DNA from: Amycolatopsis azurea DSM 43854 | Lineage (GTDB): Bacteria > Actinomycetota > Actinomycetes > Mycobacteriales > Pseudonocardiaceae | Assembly (NCBI RefSeq): GCF_001995215.1 | Contig: NZ_MUXN01000039.1 | Span: 1 to 48,426, forward strand | Direction of reading: 5' to 3' | Length of the DNA: 48,426 bases | In this document: piece by piece, positions 25,593-34,724 of the stretch | Numbering within the stretch: position 1 is the stretch's first letter | Layout of the letters: each line of letters opens with the position of its first letter | Translations under genes and position numbers: made by a program | The notes under the pieces: model-generated | Database searches by the model: none | Seen by the model: only the letters and a program-made list of their open reading frames with translations | What the model was told of the DNA's origin: nothing

Positions 25593-26201
25593 TTACCGTT
25601 CGTGGCGTTCCTGCACTTCAGCGGCGGCGGCCTTGGCCTGTTCGGTGGTCGGGCCGGGCTGGGGGACGAAGGCGACGCGGCGGTAGTAGTCGAGCTCGCC
25701 GATGGATTCCTTGATGTCGGCGAGGGCGCGGTGCGCGAGGCCTTTCTCGGGCTTGGCGTAGTAGATCCGCGGGTACCAGCGCCGGACGAGTTCCTTAACC
25801 GACGAGACGTCGACCATGCGGTAGTGCAGGTGCCCGTCGAGGGCGGGCATGTCGCGGGTGATGAAGCCGCGGTCGGTGGCGATGGAGTTGCCGGCGAGCG
25901 GGGCGACGTTGGCCTCGGGCACGTGCGCGCGGATGTACTCGAGGACGCGCTGCTCGGCTTCTTCCATGGTGACCGTGGAGCGCCGGACCTCTTCGGTGAG
26001 GCCGGAGCGGGCGTGCATTTCGCGGACGACCTCCGGCATGCCGTCGAGGGTTTCGTCGTCGGCGTGGATGACGATGTCGACCCCTTCGCCGAGGACGTTG
26101 AGTTCGGCGTCGGTCACCAGCGCGGCTATTTCGATCAACGCGTCCTTGGCGAGGTCGAGCCCCGTCATCTCGCAGTCGATCCAGACTAGGCGGTCGTTCA
26201 C
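25593..26201 (-). CDS. orn: Oligoribonuclease
   Basis: The 202-residue protein is a DEDDh exonuclease of the Orn family, which degrades the 2-5-nt RNAs left by other RNases and the pGpG made in c-di-GMP turnover. Motif I is VWIDCEMTGLD (about 6-16, the D and E bind metal). ATDRGFITRDMP gives motif II and the final AHRALADIKESI gives the His and Asp of motif III. Length is normal for the family. The start at 26201 is divergent from the DUF853 gene. The gene is single-copy and usually essential in actinobacteria. Confidence 0.95.
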   Translation of the reverse strand: MNDRLVWIDCEMTGLDLAKDALIEIAALVTDAELNVLGEGVDIVIHADDETLDGMPEVVREMHARSGLTEEVRRSTVTMEEAEQRVLEYIRAHVPEANVAPLAGNSIATDRGFITRDMPALDGHLHYRMVDVSSVKELVRRWYPRIYYAKPEKGLAHRALADIKESIGELDYYRRVAFVPQPGPTTEQAKAAAAEVQERHER

Positions 26202-26313
26202 CCCGGAACCCTAACCCGACCCGGGGATTCGCGACGCGCGACGTGCGGGTTCGGCGCGTTGCTGGCAGCGTGTGCATCCTCAGGTGAGCCATATCACAGA
26301 CCAGGGAGCGACA

Positions 26314-27840
26314 GTGGCCGAACAGGGTCCAGCCCAGGAGATCGCGCAGGGTTACGTGAGCGAGGGGGCGGCGGTGGAGCTCGGTGCCGTCGTGATCGAC
26401 GGCAAGGCCGATGCCGGGGCGGCGGTCCGCCTTCCGCTGGCGACGCTGAACCGGCACGGGCTGGTCGCGGGCGCGACCGGTACCGGTAAGACGAAGACCT
26501 TGCAGCTGATCGCCGAACAGCTGTCGGCCGCGGGGGTGCCGGTGATGCTGGCGGACGTGAAGGGCGACCTGTCGGGGCTGGCCGCGCAGGGGGAGAGCAA
26601 CGACAAGGTCGCCAAACGCGCGGAAGAACTGGGTGACTCCTGGGAGCCCGCCGCGTTCCCCGTGCAGTTCCTGTCGCTGGGCACGGGCGGCAAGGGGGCG
26701 CCGATCCGGGCGACGATCACCAGTTTCGGCCCGATCCTGCTGTCGAAGGTGCTGGGGCTCAACGAAACCCAGGAGTCGACGCTCGGCCTGATCTTCCACT
26801 GGGCCGATCAGCGCGGCCTCGCGTTGCTGGACACGAAGGACCTCCGGTCGGTCATCACACACCTGACCAGTGACGAGGGCAAAGAGGACCTCAAGGGCAT
26901 CGGCGGTGTCTCGGCCGCGACGGCCGGGGTGATCCTCCGGTCGCTGTCCAATCTGGAGGCTCAGGGCGGTGAGGACTTCTTCGGCGAGCCCGAGCTGGAC
27001 GTCCACGACCTGATGCGCGAGGTCGACGGCAAGGCGATGGTGACCCTGCTGGAGCTGGACAACCTCCAGTCGAAGCCCGCGCTGTTCTCGACGTTCCTCA
27101 TGTGGCTGCTGGCCGAGTTGTTCGAGGAGCTACCCGAGGAGGGCGACCTCGACAAGCCGAAGCTGGTGTTCTTCTTCGACGAGGCGCACCTGTTGTTCAA
27201 CGGCGCGTCGAAGGCGTTCCTGGAACGCATCGAGCAGACCGTGAAGCTGATCCGGTCGAAGGGCGTCGGCGTGTTCTTCTGCACGCAGCTTCCGACGGAC
27301 ATCCCGAACAACGTCCTGTCCCAGCTGGGCGCGCGGGTGCAGCACGCGTTGCGCGCCTTCACGCCCGAGGACCAGGCGGCGCTGACGAAGACGGTGAAGA
27401 CGTACCCGAAGACGAAGCACTACGAACTGGACTCGGCGCTGACGTCGCTCGGTATCGGCGAAGCGATCGTCACCGTGCTTTCCGAACGGGGCGCCCCGAC
27501 GCCGGTCGCGTGGACCCGCCTGCGCGCTCCGCGGTCGAAGATGGGGTCCATCGGCGCCGAGGCCATCTCGGCTGCGACGGCGTCTTCGGATCTGCACGCG
27601 AAGTACGCCGAGACGATCGACCGTGAGTCGGCCTACGAGAAGCTCGCCGCGAAGGTGGCAGCGCCGCCTGCCGGTGAGGCGCCGCCGGAAGCGCCCCCGG
27701 CTCCGAAACAGGAGAAGGAAGCGCCGGGGATGGTCGAGCAGGCGATGAGCAACCCGGCGGTGAAGTCCTTCCTTCGCTCGGCGGCGAGCGCGCTCGGGCG
27801 GGAAATCACGCGCGGGCTGTTCGGGAACCGGAGGCGGTGA
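26314..27840 (+). CDS. DUF853 (HerA/YjgR-like) ATPase
   Basis: A GTG at 26314 after GGGAG gives 508 residues; an upstream GTG at 26272 has no such site. The protein has Walker A GATGTGKTKT (about 63-72), a conserved LADVKGDLSGLA and Walker B KLVFFFDEAHLLF. The C-terminal part has QLGARVQHALRAFTPEDQAA and a Pro-rich linker before a terminal helical motif. DUF853 proteins are HerA/FtsK-type ATPases of uncertain function, broadly conserved in actinobacteria and proteobacteria. The gene stands alone between orn (divergent) and a DUF3224 gene. Confidence 0.9.
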   Translation: MAEQGPAQEIAQGYVSEGAAVELGAVVIDGKADAGAAVRLPLATLNRHGLVAGATGTGKTKTLQLIAEQLSAAGVPVMLADVKGDLSGLAAQGESNDKVAKRAEELGDSWEPAAFPVQFLSLGTGGKGAPIRATITSFGPILLSKVLGLNETQESTLGLIFHWADQRGLALLDTKDLRSVITHLTSDEGKEDLKGIGGVSAATAGVILRSLSNLEAQGGEDFFGEPELDVHDLMREVDGKAMVTLLELDNLQSKPALFSTFLMWLLAELFEELPEEGDLDKPKLVFFFDEAHLLFNGASKAFLERIEQTVKLIRSKGVGVFFCTQLPTDIPNNVLSQLGARVQHALRAFTPEDQAALTKTVKTYPKTKHYELDSALTSLGIGEAIVTVLSERGAPTPVAWTRLRAPRSKMGSIGAEAISAATASSDLHAKYAETIDRESAYEKLAAKVAAPPAGEAPPEAPPAPKQEKEAPGMVEQAMSNPAVKSFLRSAASALGREITRGLFGNRRR

Positions 27841-27887
27841 GGAATACCTGACGCGTTCTGTCAGGTTTACCCGGCAGGCTCGGCGCC

Positions 27888-28265
27888 ATGACCAACATCG
27901 CGACAGCGTCGTTCACTGTGGACGGCTGGGACCCGCAGGCCACCGAGAAGCCCGAAAGCACCGAGTTCTCGCGTGTGCTGCTGACCAAGACGTTCACCGG
28001 AGCCGTCGAGGGGACCAGCGCCGTCGAGATGCTCACCGCGGTGAACGAGACGTCGTCGGCGTACGTCGCCTTCGAGCGGCTGGCCGTGTCCGTCGACGGG
28101 CGCAAGGGCGGCTTCGTCCTGCATCACTCGGCGGGGGAGAACGGGCATCACCTGATCGTCTTGCCGGGCTCAGGTCACGGCGAACTGGCCGGCATCACCG
28201 GAGCGGCGGAGATCGTCCAGGACGACGAGGGCAACCACACCTTCACCCTCACGTACGAACTCTAA
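27888..28265 (+). CDS. DUF3224 domain protein
   Basis: The 125-residue protein matches the DUF3224 pattern: an AL/VE-type beta-barrel fold with TEFSRVLLTKTFTGAVEGTS, AYVAFERLAVSVDGRKGGF and PGSGHGELAGITGAAEI, ending in HTFTLTYEL. DUF3224 proteins are small allene-oxide-cyclase-like or lipocalin-like barrels of unknown role, common in actinobacteria. It starts 47 bp after the DUF853 stop. A long hairpin follows immediately. Confidence 0.88.
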   Translation: MTNIATASFTVDGWDPQATEKPESTEFSRVLLTKTFTGAVEGTSAVEMLTAVNETSSAYVAFERLAVSVDGRKGGFVLHHSAGENGHHLIVLPGSGHGELAGITGAAEIVQDDEGNHTFTLTYEL

Positions 28266-28266
28266 A

Positions 28267-28319
28267 TCCGTGAAGGCCTCCTTGCCCGCCCCGAACGTGG
28301 GCAAGGAGGCCTTCACGGA
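28267..28319. terminator. Perfect 21-bp-stem bidirectional hairpin
   Basis: Arms 28267-28287 and 28299-28319 are perfect complements around an 11-nt loop. It separates the convergent DUF3224 and protease genes. The GTGAAGGCCTCCTTGCCC arm looks like a dispersed Amycolatopsis-type palindrome (from memory). Confidence 0.75.
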
Positions 28320-28364
28320 CATCGCCTGCTGGGCCGCCCCCTGACAGCGGTCCAGTCGGCCGGG

Positions 28365-29336
28365 TCAGCCGACGATCTGATCGACGATCTTCTTCGCGTC
28401 GTTGATGGGGATCGCGAAACCGATGCCGATGCTGCCGGTCGAAGTCGGGTTGTACAGCGCCGAGTTGATGCCGATGACGTTCCCCTGCGCGTCCACCAGC
28501 GCCCCGCCCGAGTTGCCCTGGTTGATCGGGGCGTCGGTTTGGATCGCGGTGTAGCTCGGCCCGGCTTCGTTCGCGGTCCGGCTGTATGGCGAACGCCGCT
28601 CCTGGCCGCTGCTGAGCTCGTCGAGCTTGCGGTTCAGCGCGCTCACGATGCCGGTGGTCACGGTGTTCTGGAGGCCGCCGGGCGAGCCGATCGCGACGAC
28701 CTGCTGGCCGACGGCGAGCTTGCCGGAGTCGCCGAGCGAAGCCGGGGTCAGCCCGCTCGCGCCCTTCGCCTGGATCACGGCGATGTCGGCCTTCGTGTCG
28801 GCGCCGACCACGCTCGCCTTGTACTGCTTGCCGTCCGACAGCGTGACGGTGACGTCGCCCTGGGCATCGGCGACCACGTGGGCGTTGGTGAGGATGCGCC
28901 CGTCCGCCGTCAGGATGACGCCGGAGCCGACGGCCTCGCCCTGCGCGGTGGTCACGTTGACCTGGACGACGCTCGGCGTCACCTTCGCGGCGACCCCGCT
29001 GACGTCACCCGAAGTGGTGTTCCCGACCGGTTGCCCGGTGGCTACCGTGCCCGAACCCGTGCCGGAGGCCGACGACGCGGAGTCGAAGCCGACGAGCGCC
29101 GCGCCGCCGACCCCGCCGACGAGGGCGGCGGCGAGCGCCGTCGCGCTGACGAGGACGGCGACCCGGCCGCCCTTCTTACGGGGCGGCGGGACGGGCGTCT
29201 GCGCCTGGGCCTGCTGCGGCGTGAAGAGCGGATTCGGCGCGGCCTGCCAAGGGGTGTAACCGGGGTACTGCTGCTGATGCGGCGGCTGGTGCCCACCGGT
29301 GGAGGCGGGGCCGGGCCGACTCTCGTTCTCGGTCAT
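28365..29336 (-). CDS. Membrane-anchored HtrA-like serine protease lacking PDZ
   Basis: The ATG at 29336 gives 323 residues. A cytoplasmic Gln/Pro-rich tail (about 1-50) precedes KKGGRVAVLVSATALAAALV and following Gly/Ala (one TM helix, about 54-80). An extracytoplasmic trypsin-like domain follows, with His in LTNAHVVAD, Asp in KADIAVIQA and Ser in NQGNSGGALV. This matches mycobacterial PepD/HtrA-type proteases, but the protein stops at AIPINDAKKIVDQIVG, where a PDZ domain would usually begin. Its role would be envelope protein quality control. It lies 91 bp downstream of the M20 gene on the same strand. Confidence 0.9.
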   Translation of the reverse strand: MTENESRPGPASTGGHQPPHQQQYPGYTPWQAAPNPLFTPQQAQAQTPVPPPRKKGGRVAVLVSATALAAALVGGVGGAALVGFDSASSASGTGSGTVATGQPVGNTTSGDVSGVAAKVTPSVVQVNVTTAQGEAVGSGVILTADGRILTNAHVVADAQGDVTVTLSDGKQYKASVVGADTKADIAVIQAKGASGLTPASLGDSGKLAVGQQVVAIGSPGGLQNTVTTGIVSALNRKLDELSSGQERRSPYSRTANEAGPSYTAIQTDAPINQGNSGGALVDAQGNVIGINSALYNPTSTGSIGIGFAIPINDAKKIVDQIVG

Positions 29337-29427
29337 GGAACAAGATTCGCGCCCGTAGTTGTGAACGGCCTGTGGAAAACCCCAGTGCTTTCCTGAGAAG
29401 AATCTCCTGAGAAATCTCAGCGTTTCC

Positions 29428-30756
29428 TCAGTCGAAGAACGTGGGTACGTCCAGCGCCCCGCCCGACGCTTCGAATTCCTCGTGCACCGCCGCGCGAAGT
29501 TTCGCGTCCGCAAGGTAATCGACGGCGGTCAGCGCCAGCCCCAGGGCGCCGTCGACGACCGCGCGGTCGCCGTCCGGGGAACCGGCCGCGGCCGCGAACT
29601 CCTTGGTGTGCAAGGCGGTCGTCGGTCCGGAGATGGCGATCATCGGGTGGATCGCGGGCATCCGGTAGGAGAGGTTGCCGAGATCCGTCGAGCCGGTGAG
29701 GAATTCGGGAACGATTCCCGGCGGCAGCGGTTTGCGGCCGGCGTCGACCTGATGCACCGACCAGCGCCCGGCGAGCGTGGTGTTGAACCGGATCGGCAGA
29801 TACGCGGGCTGGGCGTCCCACCGCAGTTCGACGCCGCAGCCGGTCATCTCCGCCGCGCCTCGCGCGATCGCCGAAACCCGCTCGGCGAGGTCTCGCAACG
29901 TGTCCGGTTGCGCGGACCGCAGATAGAACAGCAGCGCCGCGCGTTCGGGAACGACGTTCGGCCGCGCGCCACCGTCGGTGAAGACGCCGTGGGCGCGGTC
30001 GCTGGACGGCAGATGCTGCCGAAGCGCCGCGACACCCTGGTACGCGGCGACGGCGGCGTCGAGCGCGTTGCGGCCCATGAACGGCTGCGCCGAAGCGTGC
30101 GCGCCGACGCCGTGGAACACCATTTCCAGCTGCCGCCTGCCGAGGAACGGGTGCATCGCGATGTCGTGGCTGAACGGGTGCAGCATGAGCACGGCGTCGA
30201 CGTCGTCGAAGACACCCGCGCGGGCCATCGTCTCCTTGCCGCCACCGCCCTCCTCTGCCGGCGTGCCGATCAGGGAGACCCGGCCGCCCAGCCGTTCGGC
30301 GACCGCCGCCGCGCCGAGGAAACCGCCCGCTCCGGCGGTGCAGATGACGTTGTGCCCGCAGCCGTGGCCGAGCCCGGGAAGGGCGTCGTACTCGGAGAGG
30401 ACCGCGATGTGCGGGCCGGTCCCGGGAGTGGTCGCGACCAAGGCGGTCTCCAGCCCGCCCGCGCCGATCGTCACCTCGTGGCCGTGCCGTTCGAGCAGAT
30501 CCCCGAGCGCGCGGACCGAGCGGTGCTCGGCGAAACCCTCTTCGGGATGAGCGTGCAGGTCCTGGCTCAGCGCCACCAGATCCGCCGTCAGCGCGCGGAT
30601 CCCGGCGCCGACCGCGTCGCGGGTGGCCGGGTCCGCGCCCTCGTGCGGCGAGCCGAGGGGTTCGGCCGCGGCGACGGCGTCCGCGGTCGCGTCGACCAGG
30701 GAACGGAGGTAGCTGTCGTCGGGGGGAGTCGGCGAAGCGTGCTCAGAGCGGATCAT
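29428..30756 (-). CDS. M20-family amidohydrolase (AbgB-like)
   Basis: The 442-residue protein has the M20D metal site: SEYDALPGLGHGCGHN (His, Asp region), the catalytic/ligand GTPAEEGGGGK, MLHPFSHD and a dimerisation lid, ending near TTALHTKEFAAAA. AbgB-like enzymes cleave amide bonds in p-aminobenzoyl-glutamate-like or N-acyl amino acid substrates; the substrate here cannot be fixed. Its ATG overlaps the stop of the upstream methyltransferase gene (ATGA), so the two are coupled. A small hairpin, CTGAGA/TCTCAG at 29407-29420, lies just past its stop. Confidence 0.9.
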   Translation of the reverse strand: MIRSEHASPTPPDDSYLRSLVDATADAVAAAEPLGSPHEGADPATRDAVGAGIRALTADLVALSQDLHAHPEEGFAEHRSVRALGDLLERHGHEVTIGAGGLETALVATTPGTGPHIAVLSEYDALPGLGHGCGHNVICTAGAGGFLGAAAVAERLGGRVSLIGTPAEEGGGGKETMARAGVFDDVDAVLMLHPFSHDIAMHPFLGRRQLEMVFHGVGAHASAQPFMGRNALDAAVAAYQGVAALRQHLPSSDRAHGVFTDGGARPNVVPERAALLFYLRSAQPDTLRDLAERVSAIARGAAEMTGCGVELRWDAQPAYLPIRFNTTLAGRWSVHQVDAGRKPLPPGIVPEFLTGSTDLGNLSYRMPAIHPMIAISGPTTALHTKEFAAAAGSPDGDRAVVDGALGLALTAVDYLADAKLRAAVHEEFEASGGALDVPTFFD

Positions 30757-31523
30757 TTCCGGATGTTAACCGGTAACTCCCCGCTGACGATCTGCGTGAC
30801 ACCGGAGTACCGCTCGCCGACGCGGTCGAATCCGCGCCGGAACAGCTTCAGCGCGATCTCGCCGCGGTCGAACATCCGCTGCCCGCTCAGCCTGCCGAGG
30901 AAGGTGTCCGCCAGCCGCATCGGCTGATCGCTGTGCCGGGCGCTGGTCAGCAGCACCAGCGAGCCGCCGGGTTTCAGCACGCGGGCGAACGAGTCCAGTG
31001 CGGCGTCGGGGTCGGCGAACATGTGCAGCGCGGCGAAACAGCAGACGGCGTCCACAGTGGAATCGTCGAGCGGCAGGTCGACGGCGTCGGCGCGCAGATA
31101 GGTCACCGAAGCCGGATTCGGCGCGGCGAGTGCCTTCTCCAGCATGGTGACCGAACCGTCGAGACCGATGGACAGCCCGTCCGGGCCGACCGCTTCGCCG
31201 AACGCGCGGGTGAACCGGCCGGTGCCGCAGGCGACGTCCAGCGCGACCTTGCCGGGGCCCAGCCCGAGCGCTTCGATCGCGATCCGGACCTCGTCCGCCA
31301 TGCTCGGGCCGGTCAGTCCTTTCGCGACCCTGCCCAGCGTCGGGCGCCAGTACCGCTCGTAGATCATCGGTACGGCGGAGGTGCGCATCAGCCGCTGCGC
31401 GAGTCCGGTCGGCGGCCCGGCCTGCGGGATTTCCCCCAGCAGATCGAGGAAACCCTTGTCCTGCCCGGAGGTCGTGGTGCCCGGTCGAAGCAGGCTCGAG
31501 AGACGTTCGCGATGGTCCGGCAT
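30753..31523 (-). CDS. Class I SAM-dependent methyltransferase
   Basis: The ATG at 31523 is preceded by GGGAGCAGCA; an in-frame ATG 15 bp earlier is less likely. The 256-residue protein has the SAM-binding motif VALDVACGTGRFTRAF, an acidic loop GLDGSVTMLEKAL, ADAVDLPLDDSTVDAV and LKPGGSLVLLTSARH. These are the Methyltransf_11/UbiE-type motifs. The N-terminal about 90 residues form an extra helical cap. Substrate unknown. It is coupled to the M20 gene by an ATGA overlap and divergent from the glycosylase gene. Confidence 0.9.
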   Translation of the reverse strand: MPDHRERLSSLLRPGTTTSGQDKGFLDLLGEIPQAGPPTGLAQRLMRTSAVPMIYERYWRPTLGRVAKGLTGPSMADEVRIAIEALGLGPGKVALDVACGTGRFTRAFGEAVGPDGLSIGLDGSVTMLEKALAAPNPASVTYLRADAVDLPLDDSTVDAVCCFAALHMFADPDAALDSFARVLKPGGSLVLLTSARHSDQPMRLADTFLGRLSGQRMFDRGEIALKLFRRGFDRVGERYSGVTQIVSGELPVNIRK

Positions 31524-31663
31524 TGCTGCTCCCTTCACGTGGTCACCCGAGAATCTGCCATGACCGGTCCGTTCGCGACATTCCCGCCGCCGCGACCCGA
31601 AACTGTCGGTGCCCGTCTCTAACGTCGGAGGGAGTCGCCGTCCCAGCCGAAGAGGAGCCCGAA

Positions 31664-32596
31664 ATGACCGGCTCGATCCTGCAGCACACCGCCTCGACCA
31701 CGCTTCGCATCCCGGTGCGCGGCCTGTTCGACCTCGACAAGTCCATCCGGTTCCTGACCGACTTCCCGCCAGCGTGCCGCGGCGACGCCGCCGCCGAGCC
31801 CGGCACCCTGCGCTTCGCGTTCCCCGCCGAAGCGGGCTGGGAGCACGTCGGCGCGGCCGTCAGACAGAGATCACCAGGCTCGATCGAGGTGGAGGTCTTC
31901 GCCGAAGAAGGGCTCGCCGTCGAGGTCGGCGCCCAGGTGCGGCGGATCCTCTCGGTGGACGTCGACAGCGTCGGCTTCGCCAAGATCGGCGCCGCGGATC
32001 CCGTGGTACGCCGCCTCCAGCAGGCGTTCCCCGGGCTGCGGCCGGTGCTGTTCCACTCGCCGTACGAGGCGGCCTGCTGGGCGATCCTGAGTCACCGGAC
32101 GCGGATGTCGCAGGCCGCCACGGTGAAACGACGGCTCGCCGAGGAGTTCGGCAGGCCGGTCGACGTCGGCGGGAAGATCCTCACGTCGTTCCCGGAGCCG
32201 GACGTCCTGGCCGGGCCGGAAGCCGGGCGCGGACTGCCGGAGGTGAAGGCCGAGCGGCTGCGCGCGGTGGCCAACGCGGCCAAGGACGGTCTGCTCGACG
32301 CCGCGTATCTGCGTGCGATGCCGGTCCAGGACGCGTTGAGCTGGTTGCAGCGCTTGCCGGGGATCGGCCCGTTCTCGGCGCAACTGATCCTGATCCGGGG
32401 TGCCGGGCATCCGGACGTCTTCCCCGCGGACGAGCCTCGGGTGCAGGAGGCCATGCGAGTCGCGTACGACCTGCCGGAGGCGCCGCCCGAGGAACTGGAG
32501 GAACTGTCCGCGGTGTGGCGCCCGTTCCGTAGTTGGGTGGCCTTCGCCCTGCGGAACGACCCGAGTCTCGCACGCGTGCGGACGGGGGTTCGATGA
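31664..32596 (+). CDS. AlkA-like DNA-3-methyladenine glycosylase (HhH-GPD)
   Basis: The ATG at 31664 follows GAGGAG, giving 310 residues. An N-terminal AlkA-N-like beta domain (about 1-105) precedes a helical HhH-GPD domain with the hairpin LQRLPGIGPFSAQLILIRGA and the Asp-containing FPADEPRVQ. The enzyme would remove alkylated purines in base-excision repair. It lacks the Ada regulatory domain sometimes fused to actinobacterial AlkA. It stands 44 bp before the next gene. Confidence 0.88.
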   Translation: MTGSILQHTASTTLRIPVRGLFDLDKSIRFLTDFPPACRGDAAAEPGTLRFAFPAEAGWEHVGAAVRQRSPGSIEVEVFAEEGLAVEVGAQVRRILSVDVDSVGFAKIGAADPVVRRLQQAFPGLRPVLFHSPYEAACWAILSHRTRMSQAATVKRRLAEEFGRPVDVGGKILTSFPEPDVLAGPEAGRGLPEVKAERLRAVANAAKDGLLDAAYLRAMPVQDALSWLQRLPGIGPFSAQLILIRGAGHPDVFPADEPRVQEAMRVAYDLPEAPPEELEELSAVWRPFRSWVAFALRNDPSLARVRTGVR

Positions 32597-32639
32597 CCGC
32601 CTGACACTGGGCATATCCGGCTTGTGGTGAGCTTGTGCG

Positions 32640-33353
32640 GTGAGCTCGTCTCCCGCCGAAACGGTTTCCGACATCGCCCAGTCCACCCCGCCCGGCACGA
32701 TCACCCTGGTCACCGGTGGTCTCGCACTGCTCGTGGTGCTGTCGGGCAGGCCTTGGCGGATCGCCCGCAACCTGATCACGCTCGTCCACGAAGCGGGCCA
32801 CGCGCTCGCGGCGGTGCTGGTCGGCCGTCGGCTGCAAGGCATCAAGCTGCACTCGGACACCTCCGGCGTCACCGTCTCCCGCGGCAAACCGGAGGGACCG
32901 GGGATGGCGTTCACCGCGCTGGCCGGGTACCCGGCGGCCGCGGTGCTCGGCCTGGTGTTCGCGGGGCTGCTCTCGTCGGACCTGATCACCGTCGTGCTGA
33001 TCGTGATGGCGCTGATGCTGCTGGGCGTGCTGGTGATGGTGCGCAACACCTACGGCGTGTTCGCCGTGGTCACCAGCTCGGTGGTGCTCGGGCTGGTCGC
33101 GCTAGTGGCACCGTCGTGGTTCCAGGCGATCTTCGTCTACCTGCTGACCTGGTTCCTGCTGTTCGGCGGCGTCCGGCCGGTGGTCGAACTCCAGATCAAG
33201 CGGCGCCGGGGAGCGGCGAGGGATTCCGACGCCGATCAGCTCGGCAGGCTCACCGCGGTGCCCGCCGTGCTGTGGGTGCTGGTGATGGCCGTGCTGACGG
33301 TGAGCTGTCTCTTCGCGGGCGGGTTGTGGCTGCTGGAGCCGACCGTCGCCTGA
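32640..33353 (+). CDS. M50-like integral membrane metallopeptidase
   Basis: A GTG at 32640 starts a 237-residue membrane protein. The zinc-binding helix HEAGHALAAVLVGRR (about 51-65) carries the HExxH motif. Further TM helices follow (AAVLGLVFAGLL; VVLIVMALMLLGVLVMV; VVLGLVALVAP; the last near VLVMAVLTVSCLFAGGLWLL). This matches the M50B-like family in actinobacteria, related to site-2 proteases but lacking PDZ. The substrate is unknown. It may be co-transcribed with proA, 51 bp downstream. Confidence 0.85.
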   Translation: MSSSPAETVSDIAQSTPPGTITLVTGGLALLVVLSGRPWRIARNLITLVHEAGHALAAVLVGRRLQGIKLHSDTSGVTVSRGKPEGPGMAFTALAGYPAAAVLGLVFAGLLSSDLITVVLIVMALMLLGVLVMVRNTYGVFAVVTSSVVLGLVALVAPSWFQAIFVYLLTWFLLFGGVRPVVELQIKRRRGAARDSDADQLGRLTAVPAVLWVLVMAVLTVSCLFAGGLWLLEPTVA

Positions 33354-33404
33354 CCGGGGCGGTACGGCACACTGATGGCTCGTTCCGCGCGGAAGGAGTC
33401 GGAG

Positions 33405-34637
33405 ATGGACGAGGTCGCCAAGGCCGTCGAGGAATGCGCTCGATCGGCGAAACGGGCCGCGCCGTCGCTGGCCGCCGCCTCCGCGGAGGCGATCGACGCC
33501 GCGCTGAACGCCATGGCGGACAAGCTTGTCGAGCACGCCGATGTCGTACTGGAAGCGAACCAGGCCGACATCGCCAAGGCGCGCGAGGACGGGATGAGCG
33601 CGGGCCTGCTCGACAGGCTCACCATCACCCCTGAGCGCCTGACCGGCATGGCCGAGCAGCTCCGTCTCCTGGCCGGTGCGCCGCACCAGGAGCGCTCCGT
33701 CGACGTGTCCACTTTGGACGGTGGGCTGCGGCTGGTGGAGCGCCGACGTCCGGTCGGCGTGATCGGCGCGAACTACGAGGCGCGCCCGAACGTCACGGTC
33801 GACGTCGCCTCGCAGCTGGTGAAGTCGCGCAACGGCGGCGTCCTCCGCACGGGCTCCGCCGCGCTCGGCTCGGCCCAGCGCCTGCGCGAGGCCGTGATCG
33901 CCCCCGCGCTCACCGAGGCGGGCATCGACCCGGACGTCGTCCAGCTGGTGCCGCGCGCCGAGCGCGAGGCCGCTTCCGCGCTGGTCCGGTTCCCCGACCT
34001 CGTGCCGCTGGTCATCCTGCGCGGCAGCGGTGACAGCACCCGGGCGCTGGCCACCGAGGCGGCCGTCCACGGCGTCCGCACGCTGGCCCACGCCGACGGC
34101 GGCGGTGTCCTGTACGTCGACGAAGCGGCTGACACCGACAAGGTGCGCGACCTGGTCTTCAACAGCCTCGACAGGCTCGGCGTCTGCAACCGGCTGAACC
34201 TGCTGCTGATCCACGAGGCCGCCCACGACCGCGTCTGGCCCGGCATCTCCGGCGCGCTGGCCGAACGCGGCGTCACGCCGTCGCTCGCCCCGCACGAGCA
34301 CGCCATCGGCTACGAATGGGCGCTCGATTCCGACCGCGAAGCGACCGTCACCGTCGCGAAGGTCGCGAGCCTGCCCGAAGCGGCCGAGATCGCCAACGAG
34401 CGGACCTCGGGCCTGGCCGCCGGCATCGCCACCGAAAGCAACGAAGCCGCCGACGCGTTCTTCGACGCCTACACCGGCACCGGCGTCTTCTGGAACGCGC
34501 CCACCCGGCTGCTCGACGGCTTCAAGCTCCTCGCCGTCCCCGAGACCGGCATCAACCTGGACAAGGTCCCCGGCCCGCGCGGCCCGGTCACCTACACCGA
34601 CCTCTATGTGCGGCAGTACGCCGTGCTCCCCGCCTGA
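33405..34637 (+). CDS. proA: Gamma-glutamyl phosphate reductase
   Basis: The ATG at 33405 is preceded by GGAAGGAG with 6-nt spacing; an earlier ATG at 33375 is weaker. The 410-residue protein is an aldehyde-dehydrogenase-fold enzyme that reduces gamma-glutamyl phosphate to the semialdehyde in proline synthesis. Characteristic segments are RRPVGVIGANYEARPNVTVD, RTGSAALGSA, VIPRG-type RGSGDSTRALATEA, the catalytic Cys in LGVCNRLN, and EWALDSDREATVTVA. Normal length. proB is not in the window, as is usual in actinobacteria where it lies with obg. Confidence 0.96.
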   Translation: MDEVAKAVEECARSAKRAAPSLAAASAEAIDAALNAMADKLVEHADVVLEANQADIAKAREDGMSAGLLDRLTITPERLTGMAEQLRLLAGAPHQERSVDVSTLDGGLRLVERRRPVGVIGANYEARPNVTVDVASQLVKSRNGGVLRTGSAALGSAQRLREAVIAPALTEAGIDPDVVQLVPRAEREAASALVRFPDLVPLVILRGSGDSTRALATEAAVHGVRTLAHADGGGVLYVDEAADTDKVRDLVFNSLDRLGVCNRLNLLLIHEAAHDRVWPGISGALAERGVTPSLAPHEHAIGYEWALDSDREATVTVAKVASLPEAAEIANERTSGLAAGIATESNEAADAFFDAYTGTGVFWNAPTRLLDGFKLLAVPETGINLDKVPGPRGPVTYTDLYVRQYAVLPA

Positions 34638-34647
34638 CCTCGCGTTG

Positions 34648-34693
34648 GTCGTGAGTGGCGATTCGGGTTAGAACACGAATCGCCACTCACGAC
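34648..34693. terminator. Perfect 18-bp-stem hairpin after proA
   Basis: Arms 34648-34665 and 34676-34693 are perfect complements around a 10-nt loop, 10 bp past the proA stop. The arm core GTGAGTGGCG recurs inverted at about 34930-34943, so the whole interval to the next gene has nested inverted symmetry. Confidence 0.75.
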
Positions 34694-34724
34694 TACTCGG
34701 TCCGGGAGTTTCAGGTGACTAACC

